A stretch of DNA of 64,000 bases from Geomicrobium sediminis (lineage in GTDB: Bacteria; Bacillota; Bacilli; Bacillales; Marinococcaceae). Location: assembly GCF_016908595.1 (NCBI RefSeq), contig NZ_JAFBEC010000009.1:109203-173202 (forward strand), read 5' to 3'. How positions within the stretch are numbered: the first letter of the stretch is position 1; the number at the start of each line of letters is the position of its first letter. Both the position numbers and the translations under genes were made by a program. Under the pieces are notes generated by a model. The model searched no databases. It worked only from the letters and a program-made list of their open reading frames with translations, and had not been told where the DNA came from. Positions 7,836-16,154 of the stretch are shown here, in pieces.

Positions 7836-8921
7836 ATGTTGCATGAATATTCGCCGGCAACGGTTGGGGGTGAAATTAACCTCTGGTATGAAGCGGTAAA
7901 GCGTAACCATCGTGAGCTTGCGGTCCAGCTGAAAGATAAAGTTTCTGGAATGCTTGAGCAAATGCTCCCGGATCATAAGGTCGTCACGTTTTATCAGCTT
8001 GTTTCGTTTAAGCACGATAAGTTTCTCGATGAGCATTGGCTGAACCTACCGTATTATAGCAATGCTCCTCAACCAACAGATGAAATGGATTGCCTATTAG
8101 ATTTTTTTTCGTATTATCTTCATGCCGAGTCGCTTATGGAGAGTAAGGATTATCGAAATGCATTTAAATATTTCTCCCGTGCAGAAGATATGTTAACTCA
8201 AATCGATGATCCGGCTGAACGTGCAGAATTTCTTTTTCGATTTGGACGAGCTTGTTATTCCCTTCATTTGTATGGAGAAGCACATCTCCAATTAACAAAA
8301 GCATTAACGCTGTATGAGCAACAATATGGGTATGAGCGTGCTCAAGCCAGTTGCAAGATTTATTTATCTGATGTTGAAAACTGGTTAGGAGAAACAAACA
8401 GAGCAAGCCAGTTAATCAGTGAGGTTTTAAGAGTTGAAGAGAACTTGGGCGATTTGAAACCAAGGGTATTAGGGGTTTCAGGTCTACACGCAATGAAGGC
8501 TATGAATTATGAAGAAGCTCTTAAGCATTTTGAACGTGCGATTAGCGATGATGAATACGCAACAACGATTGATGGTGTCCAATCGAAAATACTTCTAGCT
8601 GTCACGTACTTCTTTTTAGAGCAAGACCACCATGCTCGTTTATTGTTAAATCATGCAGAATATGAGGCGAAAGCAAACAATTATGAGAATCTATTAGCCA
8701 TCTGTCTCATTTTACGTGGGTTGCATGATTATAGAGATCATACTTATGTGGAAGAAGGCCTTAAGCTCTTATCTGAACCTGGCCTTGAACGTGTGTATTA
8801 TGATACGACCGTTTTCATATCACGGTACTATGAAGATCTTGGTCAACTCGACTATGCGTTGTATTTCTTAAAGAAGACAGTCGATTTGAAATTGATGCAC
8901 CCGCAATTAACACTCACGTGA
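7836..8921 (+). CDS. Rap-like tetratricopeptide-repeat protein
   Basis: A 361-residue, helix-rich protein resembling Rap/Npr regulators of bacilli: an N-terminal helical bundle (residues 1-90) followed by about six TPR-like repeats, for example residues with NAFKYFSRAEDML and EEALKHFERAI. Rap proteins dephosphorylate Spo0F~P or sequester response regulators such as ComA, and are normally switched off by a Phr peptide. I choose the ATG at 7836 because GGAGGG lies seven bases upstream; an ATG-less extension of 15 codons exists. No phr-like gene follows: the stop codon is inside a terminator and the next gene is convergent. It may therefore be peptide-independent, or answer to a peptide encoded elsewhere. 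Confidence 0.75.
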   Translation: MLHEYSPATVGGEINLWYEAVKRNHRELAVQLKDKVSGMLEQMLPDHKVVTFYQLVSFKHDKFLDEHWLNLPYYSNAPQPTDEMDCLLDFFSYYLHAESLMESKDYRNAFKYFSRAEDMLTQIDDPAERAEFLFRFGRACYSLHLYGEAHLQLTKALTLYEQQYGYERAQASCKIYLSDVENWLGETNRASQLISEVLRVEENLGDLKPRVLGVSGLHAMKAMNYEEALKHFERAISDDEYATTIDGVQSKILLAVTYFFLEQDHHARLLLNHAEYEAKANNYENLLAICLILRGLHDYRDHTYVEEGLKLLSEPGLERVYYDTTVFISRYYEDLGQLDYALYFLKKTVDLKLMHPQLTLT

Positions 8922-8948
8922 TTCTATTGAATCACGTGTTTTGTTTTG
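8915..8948. terminator. Bidirectional terminator built into two stop codons
   Basis: CACGTGATTC-TATT-GAATCACGTG is a perfect 10-bp hairpin followed by TTTTGTTTTG on the plus strand. The TGA of the Rap-like gene (8919-8921) and the TGA of the convergent MFS gene (8932-8934) both lie in its stem. Confidence 0.85.
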
Positions 8949-10107
8949 ATTGCACGATTAAATAGATCGTAAGAATCCCACCAACAACTGCTGTGAAACT
9001 TGCAAAGACAAAGACTGCTGGTAATGAGTAGTGTTCAGCAATGAGACCTGCCAACCAAGGTCCTAAGAAAATTCCAGCAGCATAATACGATTGATAAAAC
9101 CCCATAATGGTCGTCTTCATCGACGGAGGAGCAAGGGTGGCTGCTTGCGACAAACAGATTGGTAATACAAACCCTAATGCAAGTCCAATAATCGCATGAA
9201 TGATGCTAATGGAAAGCAGACCTGTAGACAGAGGAACGGTAAGAAAAGCAATCGCTGACAGAAAAAGACTGCTCATAACAATGATTAACTCTACTTTTTT
9301 TGTGAGTTGTATGGTAGCTACCATTAATGAAGAAAGTGCATGGGGCAGGAAGAAAGCCGTCATGAGTAGAACCATTTGTTGCTCATTGATTCCGAGTGTA
9401 GCAGCGTAATTTGGTGTGAAACCAAAAATCGAAATAAACATAACACCGTGTGTAATAAGAGCAATCGTTGCGAGAGGCATTAAAGATTTTGTTTTAAGCG
9501 TGCGAGTGAAATATTCATGTGCTTGGAGTGTTTGAACTTGAGTCGCATCATGGTCTACAACTTTGACGAATAATGAGAGAACAAGTCCAATGATTGACAC
9601 AATCACGCCCACCCAAAATGGCGAGAGCCAACCGAAAGATTCCACGAGCAAACCTGCCGTGAGCATACTCGCAAATTGTGGAAGCACAGTAAAAAGTTGC
9701 ATGGCCCCCATCGCTTTACCTGCTTGGTCTTGATGAACATATTGTGCATAAAGAATCGTCGCCATCACCCACATCGCTGCGGTAACACCTGAGAGCAGAC
9801 GACCGATTAACACCATTACGAAGGAATCAAAAAAGACGAGAATTAAGCCACTAATCGCAGCGATCACAAACCCACTCACGTAAAGCCCTTTACGAATCGA
9901 TCGTAGCCGATCGGATAACATCCCTAGTGGAAAGCGTAAAGCAACTTGCAACACTCCATAGCTACCGAGTATGATTCCGATAGCTGCATAAGGAAAAGAG
10001 ATCTGTTCTAAGTACAAACTAAAGATCGGTACGTATATGTAAGTCGCGAGCCAAAAGCAAAATACGGACGCTAAAAATAGGATATGATCGAGTCTCGTAA
10101 TTGTCAT
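8932..10107 (-). CDS. MFS transporter
   Basis: A 391-residue, 12-helix major facilitator superfamily protein, probably a drug or metabolite exporter. The loop between helices 2 and 3 carries RFPLGMLSDRLRS, the MFS motif A in the form G-x3-D-R. The start at 10107 (MTITRLDH) is supported by GGAGG nine bases upstream; the frame extends 23 codons further without a ribosome site. It is divergent from the dehydrogenase gene at 10279, sharing a 171-base control region with an inverted repeat at 10190 and a TGAGCATT direct repeat. The substrate is not predictable. Confidence 0.85.
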   Translation of the reverse strand: MTITRLDHILFLASVFCFWLATYIYVPIFSLYLEQISFPYAAIGIILGSYGVLQVALRFPLGMLSDRLRSIRKGLYVSGFVIAAISGLILVFFDSFVMVLIGRLLSGVTAAMWVMATILYAQYVHQDQAGKAMGAMQLFTVLPQFASMLTAGLLVESFGWLSPFWVGVIVSIIGLVLSLFVKVVDHDATQVQTLQAHEYFTRTLKTKSLMPLATIALITHGVMFISIFGFTPNYAATLGINEQQMVLLMTAFFLPHALSSLMVATIQLTKKVELIIVMSSLFLSAIAFLTVPLSTGLLSISIIHAIIGLALGFVLPICLSQAATLAPPSMKTTIMGFYQSYYAAGIFLGPWLAGLIAEHYSLPAVFVFASFTAVVGGILTIYLIVQSKQNT

Positions 10108-10189
10108 AAAAGCACCTCCATTCACAAATTCTAACAAATAAAGTATGAGCATTCGTAGTTTTGTGAGCATTTGCAAGAAAATGATTTCT

Positions 10190-10205
10190 GTTATAGAGTT
10201 ATAAT
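10190..10205. promoter_or_regulatory. Inverted repeat, candidate LysR operator (copy 1)
   Basis: GTTATA-GAGT-TATAAT contains the dyad TTATA-N4-TATAA between the divergent MFS and dehydrogenase genes. The same dyad recurs at 12228-12243 upstream of the TRAP transporter, and the LysR gene lies between them. Confidence 0.45.
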
Positions 10206-10241
10206 TAATAGTAATTTATACTTATTGCTAATATATGCTAT

Positions 10242-10268
10242 CCTCGTACTACTTTAAAGAATACGAGG
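10242..10268 (+). promoter_or_regulatory. Stem that could mask the ribosome site of the dehydrogenase gene
   Basis: CCTCGTA (10242-10248) is complementary to TACGAGG (10262-10268), which includes the GAGG ribosome site for the ATG at 10279. If the transcript starts upstream of 10242, this 7-bp stem could reduce translation. Confidence 0.35.
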
Positions 10269-10278
10269 TGCTTGTTAG

Positions 10279-11289
10279 ATGTCAAAGATTGCAGTTGTAT
10301 CATTTGGTTTAGGTCCGATTGGAGTAGAAATTCTTAAGAAGTGTAGTCTGGAAGAACATATAGAGGTTGTTGGTGGTGTCGATCTTGATCCACAAAAATT
10401 AGACTTACCACTATCTGAACTTGTCAGTGAAGCCCCTACTAATCGTCATATTCATGATAATATTTCGAAATTACAATATATTGTAAGTGCTTATGATCGT
10501 AAAGTCGCAGTTCATGCTACAGGTTCGCATCTTCCCTCGGTTTGGCCTCAAATCAAAGAGCTTCTTGATCACGGTTTTCATGTCGTATCCACGTGTGAAG
10601 AGCTTCTCTATCCTTGGCATCGCTATCCAGAGCTTAGTGCTGAAATCGATCAATATGCGCAACGAAAGGGGAAAGCAGTCATTGGGACTGGTATTAACCC
10701 TGGTTTTGTTATGGATACACTCCCGCTCGTTGCGAGCACTGTAACCGATGGAATTACACGTATTCAAATCAAACGTCACGTTGATGCGAGGAAGCGTCGC
10801 GTGCCTCTTCAGCAGAAAGTTGGCATCGGCAAGACGGTTGAAGCGTTTGAAGAACTTGCAAAAGACAATGCGATTGGGCATGTCGGTTTGGAAGAATCCT
10901 TAAGAATGTTGGCAACAGGTCTTGGAATAACGATTCAAGAAGTTCACGCATCATTACAACCTATTTTGCTTGAGCAGAAACTGTCTCTTCCTTGGATCGA
11001 TCTGGAAATTGGAGATGTCGCAGGGCAGCTTCAGAAGATGAGTGCAGTCACAGAAGAAGGAATAACACTCGAACTAGAATTAAAAATGGCAGCAGGTGTA
11101 GAGTCTCAAGACGCAATTTCTGTCGAAGGGAATGATCATGTGCAATTACTTATTCCTAATGGAATATTTGGCGACACAGCAACCGCATCAATGATTGTAA
11201 ATGTAGGAAAGTCTCTAGCGTGGCAAGAGCAAGTAGGTCTTGTAACAATGATGCATGGGGGCTTGCCGAGATATCGTTATAAAGGGTGA
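10279..11289 (+). CDS. 2,4-diaminopentanoate dehydrogenase-like oxidoreductase (DapB-like fold)
   Basis: NAD(P)-dependent oxidoreductase of 336 residues in the dihydrodipicolinate-reductase-like family that includes 2,4-diaminopentanoate dehydrogenase (Ord) of clostridial ornithine fermentation and related amine dehydrogenases. The Rossmann segment reads SFGLGPIGVEILKK (residues 8-21), followed by VVGGVDLDPQK. GTGINPGFVMDTLP is the conserved central motif of this group. None of the other ornithine-fermentation genes (ortAB, oraSE) is nearby, so the classical pathway is unlikely. The LysR gene begins nine bases after its stop and a TRAP transporter follows, so the substrate is probably an imported amino or keto acid. 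Confidence 0.72.
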   Translation: MSKIAVVSFGLGPIGVEILKKCSLEEHIEVVGGVDLDPQKLDLPLSELVSEAPTNRHIHDNISKLQYIVSAYDRKVAVHATGSHLPSVWPQIKELLDHGFHVVSTCEELLYPWHRYPELSAEIDQYAQRKGKAVIGTGINPGFVMDTLPLVASTVTDGITRIQIKRHVDARKRRVPLQQKVGIGKTVEAFEELAKDNAIGHVGLEESLRMLATGLGITIQEVHASLQPILLEQKLSLPWIDLEIGDVAGQLQKMSAVTEEGITLELELKMAAGVESQDAISVEGNDHVQLLIPNGIFGDTATASMIVNVGKSLAWQEQVGLVTMMHGGLPRYRYKG

Positions 11290-11297
11290 TTAAGGAA

Positions 11298-12221
11298 ATG
11301 AACTTATTAGGATTTAGATATTTTCTTGAAGTAGCTCGTACGTTAAATTTCAGTGAGGCATCGAGGTATTTACATGTGAGTCAACCTGGACTTAGCCAGC
11401 AGATCTCATCATTGGAAAAAGAGTTAGGATTTAAATTACTGAAAAGAACGACAAGACGTGTAACCTTAACCGATGAAGGTGCTTTTCTCTATGAAAATTT
11501 AAAGCCATCTTTTAATAAGATCGAGAACACGATTGAAGAAATTGCAACACTCAAAAAAGTACCACAAGCGATCATTCATATCTCTACCGTACCGTCTGCG
11601 GCTAACCTTTGGTTACCAAGTCTCGTAAAGTGGATGGGAGAGACGAATGCTGACGCTGAACTTTACTTAGATGAAACAACTTCTAAAGTGGCAATTCAGT
11701 CAATCAAGAAACAAAAGAGCCATATCGCGTTCGTGCGCATGGCACCGGATTCGAGTGAGCTAGATCAAGAAAATCTAAGTACTTATGAGTTAAGTCAACA
11801 TCCATTAATGGCGGTTGTCTCAAAAGACCATCGTTTTGCAAATGATGACATATTAGATTTAAAACAGTTAAAAGATGAACCGTTTATCCATTATCATCCG
11901 AAAAACTCACCAGAGCTTTATTATTTATTAGAAAGAGCCTGTTTACAGGCTGGCTTTGTACCGAACACCATTTGTAGTGGTCCTGAAATTATGACGATTG
12001 AAACATTAATCAGTCACGGTTTAGGTGTAACGCTTATGCCAGAAGACATGGTTCAACTTCTTAGAAATGATTCAGTAAAATCGGTGAGACTTTCAGACCA
12101 GGTATTAATGAGCTCAATAACAATGATCTGGGAAGATACTCTCTATACACCTCAAGTCACTAGGGAAGTTATCGGCATTGCAAAAGATGAGTTTTCAAGT
12201 ATAGCAAGTCAACATTTATAA
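11298..12221 (+). CDS. LysR-family transcriptional regulator (TRAP/dehydrogenase locus)
   Basis: A 307-residue LysR regulator: winged HTH at residues 1-60 (containing LHVSQPGLSQQISSLEKELG) and a two-lobed periplasmic-binding-protein-like effector domain from about residue 90. I choose ATG 11298, which gives the usual MNLLGFRYF beginning and an AAAGGGTGAT site; an in-frame GTG at 11286 overlapping the upstream stop is the alternative. The gene is transcribed with the dehydrogenase-like gene and lies directly upstream of the transporter. Matching dyads before both transcription units are plausible binding sites. Confidence 0.9.
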   Translation: MNLLGFRYFLEVARTLNFSEASRYLHVSQPGLSQQISSLEKELGFKLLKRTTRRVTLTDEGAFLYENLKPSFNKIENTIEEIATLKKVPQAIIHISTVPSAANLWLPSLVKWMGETNADAELYLDETTSKVAIQSIKKQKSHIAFVRMAPDSSELDQENLSTYELSQHPLMAVVSKDHRFANDDILDLKQLKDEPFIHYHPKNSPELYYLLERACLQAGFVPNTICSGPEIMTIETLISHGLGVTLMPEDMVQLLRNDSVKSVRLSDQVLMSSITMIWEDTLYTPQVTREVIGIAKDEFSSIASQHL

Positions 12222-12227
12222 TTAAAG

Positions 12228-12243
12228 GTTATAAATCTATAAC
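12228..12243. promoter_or_regulatory. Inverted repeat, candidate LysR operator (copy 2)
   Basis: GTTATA-AATC-TATAAC is a perfect 6-bp dyad with a 4-base centre, seven bases after the LysR stop and about 105 bases before the TAXI binding-protein gene. It matches the dyad at 10190-10205 in half-site and spacing. Confidence 0.5.
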
Positions 12244-12349
12244 AAATACTTAATTAAAAGCGGATAAAGATCATGGTAGGGTTAATGAGGAATCTATTTG
12301 TATCTATTTAGAAAAAATTCCGAATTACTACATGATGGGGGTCATTATT

Positions 12350-13288
12350 GTGAAAAAGTTATTTGGTACGACTTTAGTCGCTGGCGCATCTGTAGCATTA
12401 CTTGCGGCATGTGGAGACTTTGAAGATGAACTAGAAATCCTCACGGGTGGAGAACAAGGGGCTTATTACCCACTTGGTGCTCAAGTAGCAACAGTAATTA
12501 ACGACCATGTGGATAGTCACGATGCAGCGCATTTTTCAACAGGTGCATCCGTTGTTAACATTAACGACATTGCAGATGGAAACGGTCACATTGCCTTTTC
12601 GCAAAATGATACGGCTTATTATGCAGAACAAGGTGGAAACGATTTCTTCGAAGAGCCAGTTGAGGGCGTACTCGGTCTTGCAACTCTTTATCCAGAAGTC
12701 ATCCAGATCGTTGCAACTGAATCTTCAGGTATTGAGACAGTTAGCGATTTAGCAGGAATGAGCGTTGCTGTTGGTGATGTTGGATCAGGTACTGAAGTAG
12801 TAGCAAGCCAAATTTTAGACGCACATGGTATGTCATATGATGACTTTAGTGTTGAATACCAAGATTTTGGTGATGCAGCTGACAGCTTACAAGATGGCAA
12901 CATTGATGCAGCTATTATTGTAGCAGGTACACCAACAGGGGCAATTGAAGCATTGTCTGCACAAGCAAATATTACACTCGTTGATGTAGAAGCAGATGCT
13001 GCTCAAGCTCTACTTGATGAGTACCCGTTCTATACAGAGTATACAATTGAAGATTCATACGGTTTAGATGCTCCAGTTAATACGCTTGCAGTACAAGCGA
13101 TGCTCGTTGCACAAGCAGACCTTGACGACGAAGTCATTTACGATGTTCTGACAGCGATTTTTGATAATGAAGACAATTTTGCAAATGCGCACAATGCAGG
13201 TACCTTCATTAGCTTAGACACCGCGCTTGAAGGAATGTCGATTGATTTGCACCCAGGTGCGCAACAGTTCTATGATGAAAATCAATAA
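12350..13288 (+). CDS. TAXI-family TRAP transporter solute-binding lipoprotein
   Basis: Extracytoplasmic binding protein of a TRAP transporter (TAXI family), which delivers its ligand to the fused permease encoded two genes downstream. Start is GTG 12350 with GGGGG eight bases upstream. The signal peptide ends in the lipobox LLAAC, giving lipid-modified Cys21. The ligand-binding beginning is LTGGEQGAYYPLG, typical of TAXI proteins, and VAVGDVGSGTEVVA is the second typical motif. The 292-residue mature part contains no lysine and no arginine, and is full of Asp and Glu, an extreme composition suited to an alkaline outside. TAXI ligands include glutamate and other dicarboxylates; the ligand here is unknown. 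Confidence 0.92.
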   Translation: MKKLFGTTLVAGASVALLAACGDFEDELEILTGGEQGAYYPLGAQVATVINDHVDSHDAAHFSTGASVVNINDIADGNGHIAFSQNDTAYYAEQGGNDFFEEPVEGVLGLATLYPEVIQIVATESSGIETVSDLAGMSVAVGDVGSGTEVVASQILDAHGMSYDDFSVEYQDFGDAADSLQDGNIDAAIIVAGTPTGAIEALSAQANITLVDVEADAAQALLDEYPFYTEYTIEDSYGLDAPVNTLAVQAMLVAQADLDDEVIYDVLTAIFDNEDNFANAHNAGTFISLDTALEGMSIDLHPGAQQFYDENQ

Positions 13289-13778
13289 TAAGGTTTCTAA
13301 ACGAGGAGGGCGATTACTAGCTCTTCTCCTCGTTTTTTCTAGTCTGATTATTGTCGTTCTAATCATGATGACAAGTGAACGTGAACCAAGGCTACAAATT
13401 GTTGCAAATGAAACCGGTGAAGTGCTTTTTAACTATGAAGTGTCACCAGGTACCCAGTTTTATCATGAGTACATCCATTCTGTAATGAAAACACCAATTC
13501 GCGAGATTTTTATGATTGATAAAGACTACATCATTGTTCCGAAGGAGACATGGACGAAGTCTTTTGGTGCAGGTATTCCATATGCTGAAAATGAGCAAAT
13601 GGAAATGATTGAAGGGTATTTTATCGTTCCGAGTTCAAGTCGAGAGATTGATTCGATTCGTTTAATGCCTTCGAACATGTATGAGCATACCTTTCAATAT
13701 GAAGATGAAGAGATCATCGTATTATCAGAATTGCCGGAGGATGTACGGAAGTTAACAATTGAGGTTACAGGAGGATGA
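13272..13778 (+). CDS. DUF1850 protein, TRAP transporter accessory
   Basis: A 168-residue membrane-anchored protein with a single helix near residues 11-31, followed by an extracytoplasmic DUF1850 domain (HEYIHSVMKTPIREIF and FGAGIPYAE are recognisable). DUF1850 genes typically lie between TAXI binding proteins and fused TRAP permeases, exactly as here, and may assist the transporter; no mechanism is established. The most likely start is ATG 13272 or 13275, overlapping the end of the binding-protein gene by 14-17 bases with no clear ribosome site, so translation is probably coupled. A longer frame upstream lies inside the binding-protein gene. Confidence 0.85.
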   Translation: MMKINNKVSKRGGRLLALLLVFSSLIIVVLIMMTSEREPRLQIVANETGEVLFNYEVSPGTQFYHEYIHSVMKTPIREIFMIDKDYIIVPKETWTKSFGAGIPYAENEQMEMIEGYFIVPSSSREIDSIRLMPSNMYEHTFQYEDEEIIVLSELPEDVRKLTIEVTGG

Positions 13779-13780
13779 CC

Positions 13781-15964
13781 ATGTCAGATTTGGATAAGAA
13801 AAAATTCAAAGGCGCTGTCGATGCGACAGAGGTCGAAATCCCCGCAGACCTTCCAGATACAGAAGAGATCGAAGGAAGTGACCGGAAAGTCTTCGGCTGG
13901 AAAGCATTACTAATCTTAGTAATATGTGTTGGGATGGCCGCTTATCATCTTTATACTGCAGGGTTTGGTCTAATTGTAGGAACAAGGCAACATTTGTTTA
14001 TTCACTTGATTTTAGGGTTAGTACTCGTATACTTAATTTTCCCACGGAAAAAAGGGTTAAGTCAGCAAACCATTGTATGGTATGACTTCTTATTAGCGGG
14101 TGTTGCGCTCGTTGTCGGTCTGTTTGTTATGTACAGTCAGACATCACCAGCAATTCTCTCAGGTCGTATGGATATGATTCATATGATTGCGGGCGTCATC
14201 ATGATTCTATTAATTATTGAAGCAACTCGTCGAGTTGTCGGTAAACCACTACTTATTATTGCGCTTTGTTTTATAGCATATTATTTCTTTGGAAACCTGT
14301 TACCGCCGCCATTCTCACATAGCCGTGCTAACTTTGATACATTCATTTATGAAATGATGTACACGAGCACAGGGATTCTCGGTACACCGCTTTCAGTATC
14401 AGCGAACTACGTCTTTATTTTCGTTATGTTTGGTGCAATTTTAGAAGCAACGGGTGCAGGTAAGATGTTTATTGATCTTGCCCTTCGTATGGTCGGACAC
14501 TATCGTGGTGGACCAGCGAAAGCTGCCGTTGTTGGTTCTGGTTTTATGGGATCGATCTCAGGTAGTTCCGTAGCCAATGCAGTAACGACAGGAACGTTTA
14601 CGATTCCTTTAATGAAGAAAGTAGGATTTAAACCGCAAGTTGCCGGAGGGATTGAGGTTGCATCATCCTCGAGTGGACAGCTTTTACCACCAGTTATGGG
14701 TGCAGCCGCATTTTTAATGATCGAGTATACACCGTATAGTTATGCTCAGATTATGGTCTCAGCCTTAATCCCGGCCGTATTAACGTATATTGCCATTCTT
14801 TGGATGGTCCACATTGAATCTGTGAAAAATGACATTAGAGGTTTGGATAAGTCAACGCTTGTTCCTGCCAAGAGAAGTTTATTGCAACAAGGTTACTTAA
14901 TTATTCCGATTCTAGCACTCGTATATTTTGTGCTCGTTGGAAATACAGTCTTTAACGCTGCGTTCTTCTCAATTGTTATGTTACTGACCGTTGCGGTGTT
15001 CGCTCACCGCTTACGTGAGCGCTTTGGTGCAGGGTTATTAATTGCAGCCGTTCTCGCTGGAATCTCTTACCTTATGCACGTATTACTCGGATGGCACATT
15101 GAGATCTCAATAATGATAGCAATTGGAATTTTTGTATGTATCTTCTTCGTACTGTTCCAAAAGCGATACAAAATTGAATCCGCACCTGTTAAATTCGGTG
15201 TGCGTGAGCTCGTTGTAAGTTTTGAAATGTCAGCTCGTAAGTCGCTTACCGTTGTAACAGCATGTGCGACAGCGGGAATTTTAATCGGGGTTATTAACCT
15301 TACAGGTTTGTCTGGTAAACTACCTACAATCATTGTAGGTTTTGCAGGCGACAACCTATTGCTTGCATTATTCTTTACATTTATCGCGTGTTTAATTGTT
15401 GGTCTTGGTTTACCAACGACTGCAACCTATGTCATCTTAGCCGCCATGGTTGCGCCGGCACTGATTGAAATGAACGTGCCAATTATGGCAGCTCACTTAT
15501 TCGTACTCTATTACGGCGTTCTTGCCGATGACACACCACCTGTAAACTTACCGGCATATGCGATATCAGGAATTGCAAAAGCAGATCCGATTATTACAGG
15601 GGTACAAGGTTTCAAATACGATACAGGTGCTTTGCTCTTGCCGTTTATCTTTGCAACAAACACAATTATTCTATTGCTTCCAGAGAACGCAGGTCTTTAT
15701 GCATGGTATGAAATCGTATGGGCGATCTTTACCGCGCTTATCGGTATTCTAGTATTCGTAACGGTTATTCAACGTTATCTATTTACGAATTACCGTTGGT
15801 ATGAGTGGATCATTGCATTAACATCGTCACTTGTCTTTATTCACGCTTCAGTTTATACAGACTTACTTGGAATTGGATTGTTTGTCCTCTTAATTGTCAT
15901 CAATAAGATGAGAAAGAAACGACAAGATCAACAAGCTGATCCAGGTCAGGTAGTCACGGCATAA
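13781..15964 (+). CDS. TRAP transporter permease, fused 4TM-12TM (TAXI type)
   Basis: Large permease of 727 residues in which the DctQ-like and DctM-like parts of TRAP transporters are fused, the usual form with TAXI binding proteins. It uses the ion gradient (Na+ in characterised TRAP systems) to import the ligand. After an acidic cytoplasmic N-terminus, some 16 or more membrane helices follow. GSISGSSVANAVTTGTF and SSSSGQLLPPVMGAAAF in the middle, and VGLGLPTTATYVILA later, are DctM signatures. I choose ATG 13781 because AGGAGG lies seven bases upstream; an ATG at 13775 is too close to it. A terminator follows. Confidence 0.93.
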   Translation: MSDLDKKKFKGAVDATEVEIPADLPDTEEIEGSDRKVFGWKALLILVICVGMAAYHLYTAGFGLIVGTRQHLFIHLILGLVLVYLIFPRKKGLSQQTIVWYDFLLAGVALVVGLFVMYSQTSPAILSGRMDMIHMIAGVIMILLIIEATRRVVGKPLLIIALCFIAYYFFGNLLPPPFSHSRANFDTFIYEMMYTSTGILGTPLSVSANYVFIFVMFGAILEATGAGKMFIDLALRMVGHYRGGPAKAAVVGSGFMGSISGSSVANAVTTGTFTIPLMKKVGFKPQVAGGIEVASSSSGQLLPPVMGAAAFLMIEYTPYSYAQIMVSALIPAVLTYIAILWMVHIESVKNDIRGLDKSTLVPAKRSLLQQGYLIIPILALVYFVLVGNTVFNAAFFSIVMLLTVAVFAHRLRERFGAGLLIAAVLAGISYLMHVLLGWHIEISIMIAIGIFVCIFFVLFQKRYKIESAPVKFGVRELVVSFEMSARKSLTVVTACATAGILIGVINLTGLSGKLPTIIVGFAGDNLLLALFFTFIACLIVGLGLPTTATYVILAAMVAPALIEMNVPIMAAHLFVLYYGVLADDTPPVNLPAYAISGIAKADPIITGVQGFKYDTGALLLPFIFATNTIILLLPENAGLYAWYEIVWAIFTALIGILVFVTVIQRYLFTNYRWYEWIIALTSSLVFIHASVYTDLLGIGLFVLLIVINKMRKKRQDQQADPGQVVTA

Positions 15965-15968
15965 TTAT

Positions 15969-16012
15969 AAGAACTCTACTTGAATGTCTTTCGAGTAGAG
16001 TTCTTATTTTTT
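15969..16012 (+). terminator. Intrinsic terminator of the TRAP operon
   Basis: AAGAACTCTACT (15969-15980) pairs perfectly with AGTAGAGTTCTT (15994-16005) and is followed by ATTTTTT. Confidence 0.85.
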
Positions 16013-16154
16013 ATGACTGAGGGTGAGACAGAGGATAACGTAAATCAATTGGCGAATTGTGTAGTAACTTTGAAACGACAAAAGTGAAAGATTCCCCTTG
16101 TACGCTTTCGGGTAGAGAATAACAAGTTAAGAATTCGGTTGGGAGGGGCGAAGA

